A DNA stretch of 64,000 nucleotides from Capsicum annuum (GCF_002878395.1 NC_061115.1:156964257-157028256), one strand, 5' to 3'; shown: positions 47,744 through 59,860, counted from the first letter of the stretch. Notes: generated from the letters alone by a model not told the origin. Numbers and translations: made by a program.

Positions 47744-48027
47744 CTAACCAATCCAAAAAGCTAAACAAAAACAACTCTAAGCATTGAACTAGAAATTAAT
47801 CTAGGTGGAGACTGGGGCTGGTCACTGGCCCACTGTTGGCTAAGGTAGAACAATCTCTGGCTTGGGAGTAGGAATAGGGCAGGTAAAGGTCGTCTATCAT
47901 GGCCCCTAGATGAGGAGACATACATGTTCTATCTATGACCTTTAGGTGGCCTACAAACAGTAACAAGATCCCTAGGCTGTCTCTTAGGACCCTCAACTCG
48001 TATAGGGGTAGCACGCATCCTAGACAT
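47744..48027 (-). pseudogene. gag: M gag start with upstream splice-acceptor-like site
   Basis: On the minus strand an ATG at 48027 opens MSRMRATPIRVEGPKRQPRD, a basic Gag-like start. It meets a stop after 32 codons and continues in another frame. I do not recognise the family with certainty. Directly before the ATG the strand reads TTTATTCTTTTGCAG, a textbook plant 3' splice site. The primer site would lie about 190 bases upstream once LARD-2 is ignored. The other minus-strand open frame here (48077-47796) is a shadow. Confidence 0.5.
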
Positions 48028-48703
48028 CTGCAAAAGAATAAAACAAAGGAATGCTTTAGAATCAAACTCAGACTCATAGTATGAAATAAGTGAAAGAAAT
48101 AAAGAATTCCTAATAATGTACTATAGGCTCCAAAATATATTAAACAAACATCATCATTCTAATCCATAGGACCTTACTAGGAACTTGGTTTTGTAACAAC
48201 AATATCAGTGAAACCTAGTGTAAGACCCCATAAAATTTCTAAGCTTAATTCATTCCTTTATGCTTGTTAAGGGAGCCCCATACTTAGAAAATTTTAGCTA
48301 AGTTCCTAGACTTAGTTTATTTTTGGCCTTCAAAAGTTGGCAATCTCATTTCATCACCTTAATTTCCTTTAATGATCCATATTTTTTTATTAATTCATAA
48401 TGAGGAAGATCATTAGGTGTTCCCGGACAAGTATTAGATTCTTTGGAACACGTTTAGTTCATGTTCAGAGTCCCAAAATAGTGGACCAACGCAATCATGG
48501 TACGCCGCATCGGCAATCATATTGGTCAATATTTGTGGAGGATGCCTAAACCAAATTTCTTGAGGTTCAACGCGATCATGGCGCAATGCGTCGAGTATCA
48601 CATCGTAGCCATCAATGCGTCACATCACTAGTAGTGTCGGCACCTAGTTATTCTTCATTAAATGTCCGCACTTTAAGGGGAAAAATGGTCAATTTCCCTT
48701 CCG

Positions 48704-48711
48704 TATATAAA
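48704..48711 (+). promoter_or_regulatory. TATA box of LARD-2 5' LTR
   Basis: TATATAAA, with the CACGTG core of a G-box about ten bases downstream (ACACGTGA), lies about 155 bases upstream of the donor-like site. The 3' LTR has the same pair at 54055-54077. Confidence 0.65.
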
Positions 48712-48860
48712 CCTAATGACACGTGATTCGGCCATATTTCATCCAAAATATAGTGTTTCTCTCAAGTTCCTCTCAAGAACAATTATAGTTTTTCAATTGG
48801 GGATTTGAATTTAAGACTCAATTTTAAGAATCTCTCCATCAATCTTTGTAAAATTAGGAA

Positions 48861-48906
48861 CTAAGGTATGCATAGTGTTCATTCATGGATTTCTTTCATC
48901 CATGAA
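48861..48906 (+). promoter_or_regulatory. Donor-like AAG|GTATGC followed by perfect hairpin (H4)
   Basis: CTAAG|GTATG has GT at 48866-48867. Sixteen bases on, TTCATGGAT (48882-48890) pairs perfectly with ATCCATGAA (48898-48906) across the loop TTCTTTC. Confidence 0.62.
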
Positions 48907-49439
48907 GCCCAAGAATTAAGTTTTTAACTCATGTATTGTGAATGTTTTGTTGTGGGTTGATTATGTTCATGAGATTATGATTGTATGATGCCTAAGTTGG
49001 AATCTTTATTTGTTTTTATGAAACTATGTAATCATGCAAGTTGAAGACTATGAACTTAGTAGTTATGATATGTTAATTTGATGATTAAGCCTATGCCCTA
49101 ATAGGTGCATGTAATGTGTTTGAAAAAATGTCTAAGAGAATAGAAATTATGTATTATGGCACAATTGTGGCCCAAGTGATAAATGAATGCTTTAACCTTA
49201 TGATAAAGGATGACTTCTATGATATTATGTGCATTATGAGTATTTCATTAAATGTTTATGAAATTAGGTTGATGAAATCATGACATGTCTATATTCAATT
49301 CCATCCATGTACAACATTATGATAGCCATGTGCTTCATGAAATCCCCAACTTATTGTATTATGAATTGTTGATATTGGTCATGTGTTCAAGAATGTCAAG
49401 TCTTGTCAATTTTATGCTATCAAGTGCTGGGGGTACTTG

Positions 49440-50600
49440 TACCCAACAATTTAGTTTTGTGCCTAGATCCAGTGTTAGTTTTCACGAAAACTCAGTAATC
49501 TCGGTACCCTCTGTAATATCAGTAACCTCAGTAATCTTTGTAATCTCAGTCAGTTATCTGATCTTAGTAGTATTCCATCAGTCAATGGAAATTTAGTGAA
49601 CTCTGTTCAAATAAACTAATCAATACTATCTGTAACAATTCAATTCAGTTTAAATTAGTTCAGTGTCTCTTTAATTAGGAGTAGGATTCAGCACCGAGTG
49701 AACTAAAGGATGGGGACTCACCTGTTAGGTAGTAGAGGGTGTGATCCTTAGAAGCAATCTTTGTATTCTAGAACTACATACACAACGTAGGTTGAGATGC
49801 ACCCTACGTGTTTAGCAATTTTACACCTCATTCGAGTTTTCCTACTAGGATGGGTTAGCGAAAAGCTCCCTATCAGAGAGGGTTTACCCAAAAATTATAT
49901 TTACCCTTGGCACAGTACTGACACCTCTTCCAGCTGGGGTTATAGGTTGGACCCCACCAGTTCAGTTTCGGTGTATGTTGGTTAGATAATTACCTCTCAC
50001 AGTCCCTATTTTGGATCCAATATCAGTAACAAAACTTTGTTCAATTTTATAGTTTCAGGACTATCAGATACAGTTGCTCAGCTCAGTATGGAACTCAGCT
50101 AGTTCCTTTAGAGTCAGGACTTCTAGATACAGTCACCCAGTTAATAGTATATGAATTATATGAAATTCTTTTTACCAATATTCAGATTTCAGGACTGTCT
50201 GATACAATCAATCAGACAAGTTCTTCATACTCAAAACTGTCAGAAACACTCATTTCTTTATCAGTAATATGACATCAGTTCCTCAGTACTCAATAGACTT
50301 AGTTATTCAGTATCCCAGTATTAATATTCAGATATCAGTAAATCCATATTATCAAAATTCATGAGTCAGTGTTATCACAATCTCAGTTACAGTTACGTAT
50401 TCATGTATGTATTCTTATGTTCATGTTATTCAGTTAGCTAGTATTTCTCAGGCATATGAAATCTGTGCATTTAGCCTACGTCACTTGCATACCAATACAT
50501 TCAATTGTACTGACACATTTATACCATAGGTTCAGAAGTACGTGCTCTAGAGTATCAGTAGCATTCTAGTTTCAGCAGCCAGAGTCAGTGGTGAGTCCTC
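49440..50600. repeat. CAGT-rich quasi-repeats in LARD-2 LTR
   Basis: Short units such as TCAGTAATCTC, CAGTTCAG and GACTGTCAGATACAGTC recur irregularly. The 3' LTR has the matching region at 54780-55900. No fixed period is evident. Confidence 0.55.
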
Positions 50601-50954
50601 ATCATTCGAGGATGTTATTATTTGATTATTTTTTTTAGTGCTTAGTTTATTTCAGCAGATAGAGTTAGTTAGGCGATTGTCCCATCAACTCTTTATTCAG
50701 ACAGTTAAGTTTTAGAGGATTTTCGACTATAGCACGTTCAGAATGTTATTTCAGTTGTCTTAGTATTGTTAGACCATATTTTCAGTTATGTATCAGTGTT
50801 GAACCTTATGGCCATTTAGTTTATGTTTCCACATTTATGATATTATTATTATTATTTAGTGCTAAGTTGTAGATATTAGTCATGGGTTAGCTTATGGTCC
50901 TTCGAGATTATAAGCATCTTGTAGCATTCCTCATACCAGATTCGGGGTGTTACA

Positions 50955-53569
50955 AACTTTGTATCATAGCCTAATGTTCAACAGTGTCCTCGAAAGTCTG
51001 AAAATCCCAATCTAGTAGATCTTGTACATGGGTATGTTGTGCACCATACTTATGTGCAGAAGGCTATGAGATATTTTAGAAACTATTTACTTTCTTTCAG
51101 TATTTATGATATACGAGTGAGCATGAGCTCTAGTCAAACTCTCAGTATGGTCGCCCAAATCACAAGGGTGCCAGTACTAGTGCTATCAGTGGACAATTCC
51201 CAAATACACTCTATGCACTTCAGTCCCAACAGGATTAGGAAATTCCTCCTGATATAGAAACTCGTATGTACAGGTCCCTCATTTACATGTTCAGGTTTCT
51301 TAAGATTTAGGAGCTTCCTTGTTCTTTTGTACCTACTTTCATAGCAGTTAATATTAAGTTCAGACCAAATATTAACAGGATATTTTCTAGTCTCTACCCT
51401 AGTAAGTTAGTCTAACACACCCTGGCAGGTATTCAATAACTGTCCAGTTATGATATCTTAGAAAGTCAAGCCTTTAGCTTCTAGTAGTAATGTAAGTATG
51501 TGTAGAAAATCAATAAGGGAAGATGATTGTCAACCAATTCCTACCTCAGTGAAAATTTTGGTACTTCAACCCCTCCCCCCGATACTTATGCATGCTTTAT
51601 GTTTCAGTCCCGCGAATAAAGCTTATATCCATGTGCTTCTCATATAATAGTGTATGTTTCAAGTTCCTTGTATGAGGAGTCAAAATTTGTCCAATGTTGC
51701 AGATCATGTTCCACGAATTCAGAAATTCCAAACCCAGTTCCTGCAGCTCATGACTCATGCACTTGCTTTATAGTATGCTTAGCCCATATGATTTATGACT
51801 TCATTCCTACTGTTTAGTAAAACTCATATTATGCCACGTATACCCTCAGTTTAGATCCCTCGATGAATTTGTAGTGTTAATATTCCATCTGCAGGATCAG
51901 TTACAGTGTCAGTTCAGTAATCAATATTCAGTAAAGGACTTAGATAGTCCTTCAGAACTATGGCTTTTAGATATTAGTTACTTAGCCATCAAAATTCAGT
52001 ACTACCGTACGAGTCTAACCCTCAGTTATAGAAAACCAACATGCAGTCTCAGTTATAGTCTTTGTTATGGTTACAATCTCAGTCCTAGTCATAGTCCAAT
52101 TACATTAGAAAATTAGTACAATTTCAAGATTTCCCGACCATACCATATGGCCATCAATTATTCAAAAATTAGTATTTCAGTACCTCAATTTACAGAATGC
52201 TCCCAAATTATGTTAGACGCCTGGTCTTGTATTCCTAAGGTAATACAGTTTTGCCCTACTCATGCTTAATTAACTCATCTTACCCTGTTAGTTATTACCT
52301 TTGATGCATAATACTCTATATTTTCAGTCCAGCTATCCCAAACCAAGTGCAGTTCAGTTTTACATGTCAAGTATTAAGCTACCAGTTATTCAGTTAATTA
52401 GATAAGTTAGTATACTTATGCATTCATGCTCAGCGCCCATGTGAATATTTTCAAAAGTCTCAGTTGAAGTGCATAAATTTTAGTCACATTATCTTAGAAA
52501 ATGTTTCATAGGACTTTCCTCCTAATACAAAAATCCAAGTCATGTAGTGATCCCCTATTCAGATGTCCTACTCAGGCCAGATCAAGATTCATTTTCTCCC
52601 TTCATTCACTAGAACTCTATAGAAAGAATATCATAGGAATGCTCAAGTCGAGTACAAGTTTTCAGCATGTGTTAGTTCGTAAAGCCTGTAATTTCGTTTA
52701 ATAGTGAAATGGACAAGTTTGATAATGTGGTTTCCCTATCTTTCCATCTAGTCTAACTTTTTGGAGTCTCATGAATGTGATCATTCTATGATGGACCAAC
52801 TAGGTAGTTGTGTGTTCAACTTGATTTATGTATCATTTCTTAGTTTTAGATTTCAGATAATCAGTCACGATTCAGTTCCTAGGTGCTTGTGCATCGCCTC
52901 AGTTTCCTTAATATCTCAGCAAAGTTAGCCCACCATTCTCCAAGGGACATAGTGTCCCAAAGGGGAGATAAACTATAATCCCCTAAATTTCATGACTTAA
53001 ACATATCACTCTCTTCTCGTACTGATTCCAATTTCTCTGACCTCGGCTATAAGCCCCGTATTTAAGGTGCTCAGTTCATATCATGATATCCAGCTCAGGT
53101 GTCATATTTTAGACTCAGTTATGTTCTCATCTTTTTGCCGAGGCATATTTGGTAGTTAATCTCAGACTCACCAGCATTTTTTCAGTTTAAGGTAACAGTC
53201 TTCCTTGAACTTATCCAGTTTCAAGTTCAGATTTCAGTTACAAACTCAAAATTTAGTTCCATGCTCAGATTTTCATGATAATCTTGACATCAATTACCAC
53301 TCCATATTCTGTCATGCATTCATGTATCAGATTGTTCATGTATTCATGCATCAGGTATGCATGTTCAGTATAATATATTCAGCTTATTAGTTATTCTAGT
53401 CATGAAATCATGCAACATATATGCATGCTCAGAACAAATCTCGGCAAATCAGCAATGTCAGTTATGTACTCATATTTCAGTTGTTCATGTTCAGTATGTA
53501 CTTCATCTTATCATTTCCACTATATCATTCAGTACTATTCGAGGATGAATGTTCCCAAGGTGAAGATAT
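50955..53569 (+). other. LARD-2 non-coding interior
   Basis: It begins with a primer site, TTTGTATCATAGC (50958-50970), a decayed TTGGTATCAGAGC. The leader (AGTGTCCTCGAAAGTCTG, TCTAGTAGATCTTG, AGAAGGCTATGAGATATTT, TTTACTTTCTTTCAG) follows the order of LARD-1. No capsid, zinc-knuckle, RT or integrase motif was found in any frame. The end reads TTCGAGGATGAATGTTCCCA, then the purine tract (53554-53569). Like the LTRs, it is rich in CAGT. Confidence 0.7.
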
Positions 53570-56270
53570 TGTAAGACCCTACAAAATTTCTAAGTTTAAT
53601 TCATTCATTTATACTTGTTAAGGGGATCCCATACTTCGAAAATTCTATCTAAGTTCCCAGAAATAATTTATTTTTGGCCTTCGAAAGTTAGCGATATCAT
53701 TTACCCACCTTATGGTCCTTTAATGGGTCATATATTTTTTATTAATACATGATCAGGAAGATCAATAGGTGTTCCTGGATAACTTTTGGATTTTTGGGAA
53801 CACGTTTAGATCATGTTAGGAGTCCTAAAATAGTGGACCAACTAGATCATGGCGCGCCACATTGACAATTGCATTGGTCAAAATTAGTGCAAGATGCCAG
53901 ATCAAAAACTTCAGAGGCTCAATACGATCATGGTGTGATGCATCGAGTATCGTGACACAGCCATCAACGAGATGCGTCGCTAGTAGCGTCCGCACCTAAT
54001 TTTTAGTCATTAAATGTCCGCGTCTCTAAGGGGAAAAAGGGTCAATTTCCCTTCTATATATAAACCCAATAACACGTGATTCAGTCATTTTCCACCCAAA
54101 ATATAGTGTTTCTCTCAAGTTTCTCTCAAGAACAAGTTAGGGTTTTCAATTGGGGATTCAAATTCAAGACTCAATTTCAAAAATCTCTCCATCAATCTTT
54201 GTAAAATTAGAAACTAAGGTATGCATATTGTACATTCCTGGATTCCTTTCATCCATGAAGCCAAAGAATCAAGTTTTTATATCTTGTATTGTGAATGATT
54301 TGTTGTGGGTTGATTATGTACATGAGATTAAGATTGTATGATTCCCAAGTTGGAATCTTTATTTGTTTTTATGAAAATATATAAGCATGTGAGTTGAAGA
54401 CTATGAACTTAGTGGTTATGATGTGTTAATTTGATGATTATTCCTATGCCCTAAAAGGTGCATGTAAGGTATTTGACAAAATGCCTAAGAGAATAGATAT
54501 TATGTATTATGGCTCAATTGTGACCCAAGTGATAAATACATGCTTTACCCTTATGATCAATGATGACTTCCATTATATTGTGTGCATTATGAGTATTTGA
54601 TGAAATGTTCATGAGATTAGGTTAATAAAAGTATGACATGTCTATATGCAATTCCATCCATGTACAACATTCTGATAACTATGTGCTTTATGAAATCCCC
54701 AACTTATTATATGCCTAGAGAGAGTGTCAGTTTTCATGATACTCTCATTCAAGCCATGATCATTAGAATTCAGCCAGTTACATGACTCAAGAAAACTCAA
54801 TAATTTTAGTACCCTCGATAATCTCAGTAATCTAAGTAATCTTAGTCAGTTATCAGATCTCAGAAGTATTCCGTCAGTCAATGAAAATTTAGTGAACTTT
54901 ATTCAAATCAACTAAACAATACTATCAGTAAAAGTTCAGTTTAGTTTAAATCAGTTTAGTGTCTCTTCAGTTGGGAGTAGGATTCAGCACTGAGTGAACC
55001 CAAGAATAGGAACTCACCTATTATACAGTAGAGGGTGTGATCCTTAGAAGCAATCCTTGAGTTCCAAAAATATGTAGCCAGCGTAGGTTAAGATGTACCC
55101 TACGAGTTTACCAATTTTACACATCATCCGAGTTTTCCTACTAGGAGGTTTTGACGGAAGAGCTCCCTGCCATAGAGGGTTTACTCACAGCTTGTCTTTA
55201 CCCGTGGGACAATACTGACATCCTTACAGTTATGGTTAGAGGTTGGACCCCACCAGTTCAGTTTCGAGGCATGTCGGTCAGATGATTATCTCCTATAGTC
55301 TTAGTTTTGGATCCAACATTAGTAATAGAACCCAATTCAGTTTTACAGTTTCAGGACTGTCAGATACAATCACTCAGCTAATTACGAAACTTAGCTAGTT
55401 CCATCAGAATCAAGACAGTCAGACACAGTCACCTAGTTAATAGTATATTAATTATACGAAATTCATGTTACCAGTATTTAGATTTTAGGACTGTCAGATA
55501 CAGTCAATCAGACCAGTTCTTCATAATCATAACTGTCAGATACAACCATTCCTTTATCAATAATATGAAATCAGTTCCTCAATACTCAATAGACTTAGTC
55601 ATTCAGTATCACCATATTAGTACTCAGATATCAGTAAATCCATATTATTAGAATTCATTAGTTAGTGTTATGACGATCTTAGTTATAGTTATGTATTCGT
55701 ACATGCATTCTCACATTCATGTTATTCAGTCAGTTAGTATTGTTAATACATATGTACCCCATGCATTCAGCCTACCTCACTTGCATTCCAGTACATTCAA
55801 TCGTTCTTACGCATTTGCGCTATGGTGTTTTATACCATAAGTTCAGAAGCACGCACTCCAGAGTATCAGTAGTATTCATGTTTCAGCAATCAGAGTCAGC
55901 AGTGAGTTCTCATCATTCGAGGATGTTATTATTTGATTACTTCATTTGTTTCTGTACTTAGTTTATTTCAGCAGATGGAGTTAGTTAGAGGATTTTCCCA
56001 TCAACTCATTATTCAAACAGTTCAGCTTTAGAGGCTTTCAAACTACAGCAAGTTCAGATAGTTATTTCAGTTGTTTAGGTATTGTTATACCATATATTTA
56101 GTTATGTATCAGTATTGAACCTTTTGGCCTTTCCGTTCATGTTTCCTTTTTTATGATATTATTATTATTATTTAGTACTAAGTTACAGATATCAGTCATG
56201 GGTTGGCTTGTGGTCCTTTGAGATTATGAGAACCGTGGAGAGTTTCGAGTACCAAATATGGTGCGTTAAA
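53570..56270 (+). repeat. LARD-2 3' LTR
   Basis: It begins TGTAAGACCCTACAAAATTT and ends ATATGGTGCGTTAAA, a decayed GGGGTGTTACA end. The TATA box is at 54055-54064, the donor-like site at 54214-54223, and a hairpin at 54235-54259 (TTCCTGGAT with ATCCATGAA, one mismatch). The CCTAG duplication follows. Confidence 0.84.
54214..54259 (+). promoter_or_regulatory. Donor-like AAG|GTATGC followed by hairpin (H5)
   Basis: GT at 54219-54220 is followed 16 bases later by TTCCTGGAT (54235-54243), which pairs with ATCCATGAA (54251-54259) around the loop TCCTTTC. One pair of the H4 stem is lost here. Confidence 0.55.
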
Positions 56271-56275
56271 CCTAG

Positions 56276-56288
56276 GCTCTGATACTAA
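56276..56288 (-). other. M primer-binding site (initiator tRNA-Met)
   Basis: On the minus strand TTAGTATCAGAGC lies two bases after the M 5' LTR end (CCATGACA). It is one G-to-A step off TTGGTATCAGAGC. Confidence 0.82.
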
Positions 56289-56863
56289 TATGTCATGGCC
56301 TAATTTGCTACTCATGATTGCACATACTTTATGCCGCCCATAGGTAAGCTGAACCATAGCCCAAATCCAGATACAATGGGCTATCTTGGTGAAACATTGC
56401 CTAAAAGTCAAAAATTAACAACTAAAGAGTTAGATAGAAATAATAAAGTCATACTTGTCAAATAGATAGATAGAAAATCAACAACCATCCCAAGACTCAA
56501 TAATGTTGGCACAAGATCTACTACATTTGAACTGTTGGTACTAAATAGCAAAACACAAATTGCCTCGATGATGAAAGACTTAAAATAGATTAAAATAAGA
56601 AACAAGGGGTAATCCTGACTCTGAGATCTCACCTAATCTCTGAAATCAACCCTGCACTACCATCAAATCTGCGGTGATAACTAGTATTAGAATCTGCACC
56701 AAAAAGGGCACAAAAATGTATTATGATTACTCGAACAGCCATATTGAAAAAACAACCTACAAGATTATGCAAATAGACTATCATTATAGACCATCCCTTT
56801 TACTCATATCTATACGCCAGACGAAGAATCAGAATCATAAGCCATATCCGTACCAACACCCAT

Positions 56864-59336
56864 TGTAATGCCCCAAAATTAGATCCCGAGATGTCACACG
56901 GTGCTTTAAGGTCAAAAGTGACCCCAAGCTAACCCTTCATCTGGCATAACCCAAAGCAACTGAATAAAACACATAAAATAGAAGCAATAATACGGAAATA
57001 ACCCATAACTTAGTCTGACCAACATGAAAGTAAATTTAAACGGTCATAATTCTGCTCATATATATACAAATGTGAAACTGAATACACTGACTACTAATGA
57101 TTGTCTATGATGCCTCTACTAGCATTGACCAAAGATAGCCGGGTCATGACTCTCAACTGCCCCTACTCAATACGATTGAATACAGAAAATACAATACACC
57201 TCAAATCATATGATAAAATCTCGTAATCCATGTAAATCATTATAAATCATAAATTATGATAAATCAGCCTAAATCATCATAAATTATAATATTATCAAAA
57301 ATCATCATAGGTAATTATATATCATCATAAATGACCATAAAACATCATAAACATCTCAACTCTTTGACTCAAATCTCGAAGTTACTCGGTAATTCAAGAA
57401 ACATAATCTTATGGACACGAGAGTTTCCTATAACCGACAACCCCACATGAGCTATGTGGAATACTAATGCTTGAAACCCCCATTGCCGGGAGCGTCATAC
57501 TCTTTGTCAGGGAGTACGACCTTAAAACCGCAATAATCACAATCGGGCTCTCTGGCCAATAATGTCATCATTAAACAACCCTACGGTGGCATATAGGTTT
57601 GGGGAAATACCAAATTTCCTTCTCGGTGCTAAGTACTACTCCCCGACAAGCTCAGAACGCGTTAGAAAATCCACCACAACATCACAAGGGTCTATCATAA
57701 AGACCAAATCAAATCTCTTTCATTTATCAAATCGTATCAATTTGTGGATTCCTAACTCAACACATTTTAGCTCAAAATATTTTAATCTTCCTTAACATCA
57801 ATAAAGTATCAATGCATTGAACCATAACCAAATCGACATTTGGACAAGGATATGAAGACTCAATACGTAGTATTTTCAACAATTTAACTCATCAAAACCA
57901 TCTAGAAAATACCAAGACTCATTGTAACTTCGATATCAATATACCCAATAACTCAAATAGTCATAAGGAAGCTCAAAATTTGACACATGGCTCAAAAACA
58001 CTTGAAAAGTCCAATAAATCAATCTTGAACTTAAAACGTGGATACATGTTCAAAATATATCAATTCTTGATAGAAACACCAAGAATCCCAATATTAAATC
58101 TCAATTCATAGAATGAAAATAGTCAGATACTCATCTGATTCAAAACTTACAATTCAAACCTTACAAGTTAATAATCGAATTATTTAGACATAATTCAACT
58201 TACAGAACCATATGAATCCATTAAATAATCATAATTGGAAAGCTTGAAGAATTTACATATATACATTATCAAAATCTCATGGTAGGATATCTCGGAAATA
58301 AATTCATTTGTCAAACTCATAATAATCCATAATAAAAATTAAAGATACGGGCAAAAGAATGGAAGAATTATTCTTGTTCAAACCCCACATATCTTAAAAT
58401 TAAAGATTGGAATGAATTCTTGCCTCGGAACACTATTCATGAAATTGATTGGTAATTAATTTGGAATTTCCATGGTGGAATTGGAAGATTTAGGAAGGGG
58501 AATTTAGAAGTTTAGGGTTTCTTTGTTGGAATTTTTTTTTTTTGAAAATAATAGAATTTGATGCCCAAAATCAGTTTTTATGCTTATTTCCATAAAATGG
58601 GGCAAGGGTGAAATGACTGGATTGCCCCTAAGGAAATTAAAAAATAGCAGAAAAATCCTGCATACCTTGGCAACGAAAAATTGAATAACTCCTCGTTCAG
58701 GTATTGCATTTTTGTGAAATTTATATCGTTGGAAAGCTAAATCAAAGATCTTTAATTTTATGTATGGTAGGCCACCCAGTTTGTCATATATAAGGAGTTA
58801 TGATCGACCGAAGTTGACCCAAATCAAATTCGTCCCTCAGTTACTTAATTGACATGCTGAAATAAAAAGATCGTAACTTATTACTCTGATGTTGGAATGG
58901 GGTGAAACCAATTGCATTGGAAAGAAGACTGAAAGAGCTTTCGCTTAATATATAGTAGATCTCCCAGTTCCTTATATTCAGGAAGTAATGATCATTTGAA
59001 GTTGTCCCTGAAATGCTGAAAATTTCTGGAGCATGCTAATCGCATGGTGCCACTGTTATGGGCACCCAAACGTGCCCTTATGCAACGCCAAAAATTTTGA
59101 AACTCACTCGGGATGTATAACGGTATTTTCCCATCGCAACGCAACTTGAAAATAAAAAACGGATGTCAGAAAGGTCGTCAAATAAATACCCAAAGACCAG
59201 AGGTCTAAATGAGAAAGTTTCAACAATTAGCAAATTTTTTTTGAGTGCTAAGCCTCTCTTGGAAAGATAAAAAGGTTTTAACGACTCGACACATTTGGGA
59301 GAGAAATATTTAACGGAAAAAGCTCAGGATATCACA
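56864..59336 (-). mobile_element. Solo LTR with perfect CCCAT duplication, inside M 5' LTR
   Basis: It begins TGTAATGCCCCAAAATTAG and ends CTCAGGATATCACA on the plus strand. CCCAT lies at both 56859-56863 and 59337-59341. There is no primer site or coding remnant inside. The leader module reads correctly on the minus strand (AAG|ATATGTGGGGTTTG near 58395, hairpin, CT-rich leader), so the LTR is oriented minus and starts TGTGATATCCTGAGC. A poly-T run of 11 lies at about 58529-58543. Confidence 0.9.
58354..58395 (-). promoter_or_regulatory. Decayed donor-like site and hairpin (H3)
   Basis: On the minus strand AAG|ATATGT (GT changed to AT at 58392) is followed about 14 bases later by AACAAGAAT (58378-58370), which pairs with ATTCTTT (58360-58354) around the loop AATTCTTCC. 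Six contiguous pairs remain, plus flanking pairs with one mismatch. Confidence 0.48.
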
Positions 59337-59341
59337 CCCAT

Positions 59342-59860
59342 AAGTCATACCAGTACCATATCTATTAAGACATACCAGTAATTATCCATATAGGTCTTGT
59401 CAATAGTCATATTCATATGTTATGTCAATAATCATACTTATAATCCATCAATCATATCTAAAAGTCATATCATAAATCAAATCTATAACTATATCATTAA
59501 ACATGTTGATAGGCCATATCATTAATCATATCTATAATCCATAACATCAATCATATTGATAGGTCATGTCATTTATCATATTCAGAAGCCATATCAATGA
59601 TCATATATATATATGTGTGTGTGTGTATGTTTGTGTGTGTATAAACATCATATCATTAGTCATATCTATAAGTCAATCATTAATCATATCTCGAAGACAT
59701 ATCACTAATCGTGTATATAAGCCATAAAATTAATCATATGGGTAAGTCATATCACTAATTATTATCGGAACCATACCAATAATGATATATATAAACCATA
59801 ACATTAATCATATCTATAAGTCATATCACTAATTATTTCCGGAAGCCATATCTTCCAATA
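59342..59860. repeat. Minisatellite, about 25-bp unit, with (AT)n(GT)n
   Basis: Roughly 18 diverged copies of CATATCTATAAGTCATATCA(TTAAT) run in the M LTR. A compound (AT)n(GT)n run lies inside at 59602-59640. The array occupies the same place in the LTR as the 39-bp array of LTR B, but the units are unrelated by eye. Confidence 0.8.

Larger units (their letters stand above)
48219..50954 (+). repeat. LARD-2 5' LTR
   Basis: It begins TGTAAGACCCCATAAAATTT and ends ATTCGGGGTGTTACA. A GATCATGGCGC-type repeat block (48480-48650) is followed by a TATA box, a donor-like site and a hairpin. From 49440 to 50600 the LTR is rich in short CAGT-centred repeats (TCAGTA, CAGTTAG) and in copies of GGACTGTCAGATACAGTC-like text. 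Confidence 0.85.
48219..56270 (+). mobile_element. LARD-2: non-autonomous long-LTR element with non-coding interior
   Basis: Direct LTRs (48219-50954 and 53570-56270) flank 2.62 kb. The target duplication is a perfect CCTAG (48214-48218 and 56271-56275). A decayed initiator tRNA-Met primer site follows the 5' LTR, and CCCAAGGTGAAGATAT precedes the 3' LTR. The interior has no gag-pol landmark. Its leader and its last 40 bases match LARD-1 in order. The element sits between the primer site and the gag of element M. Confidence 0.86.

Noticed and set aside
2773..58378. LTR hairpin loops as kissing-loop dimer signals
   Set aside because: The loops (such as TTCTTTC) are not self-complementary, so loop-loop dimerisation of identical RNAs is not supported.
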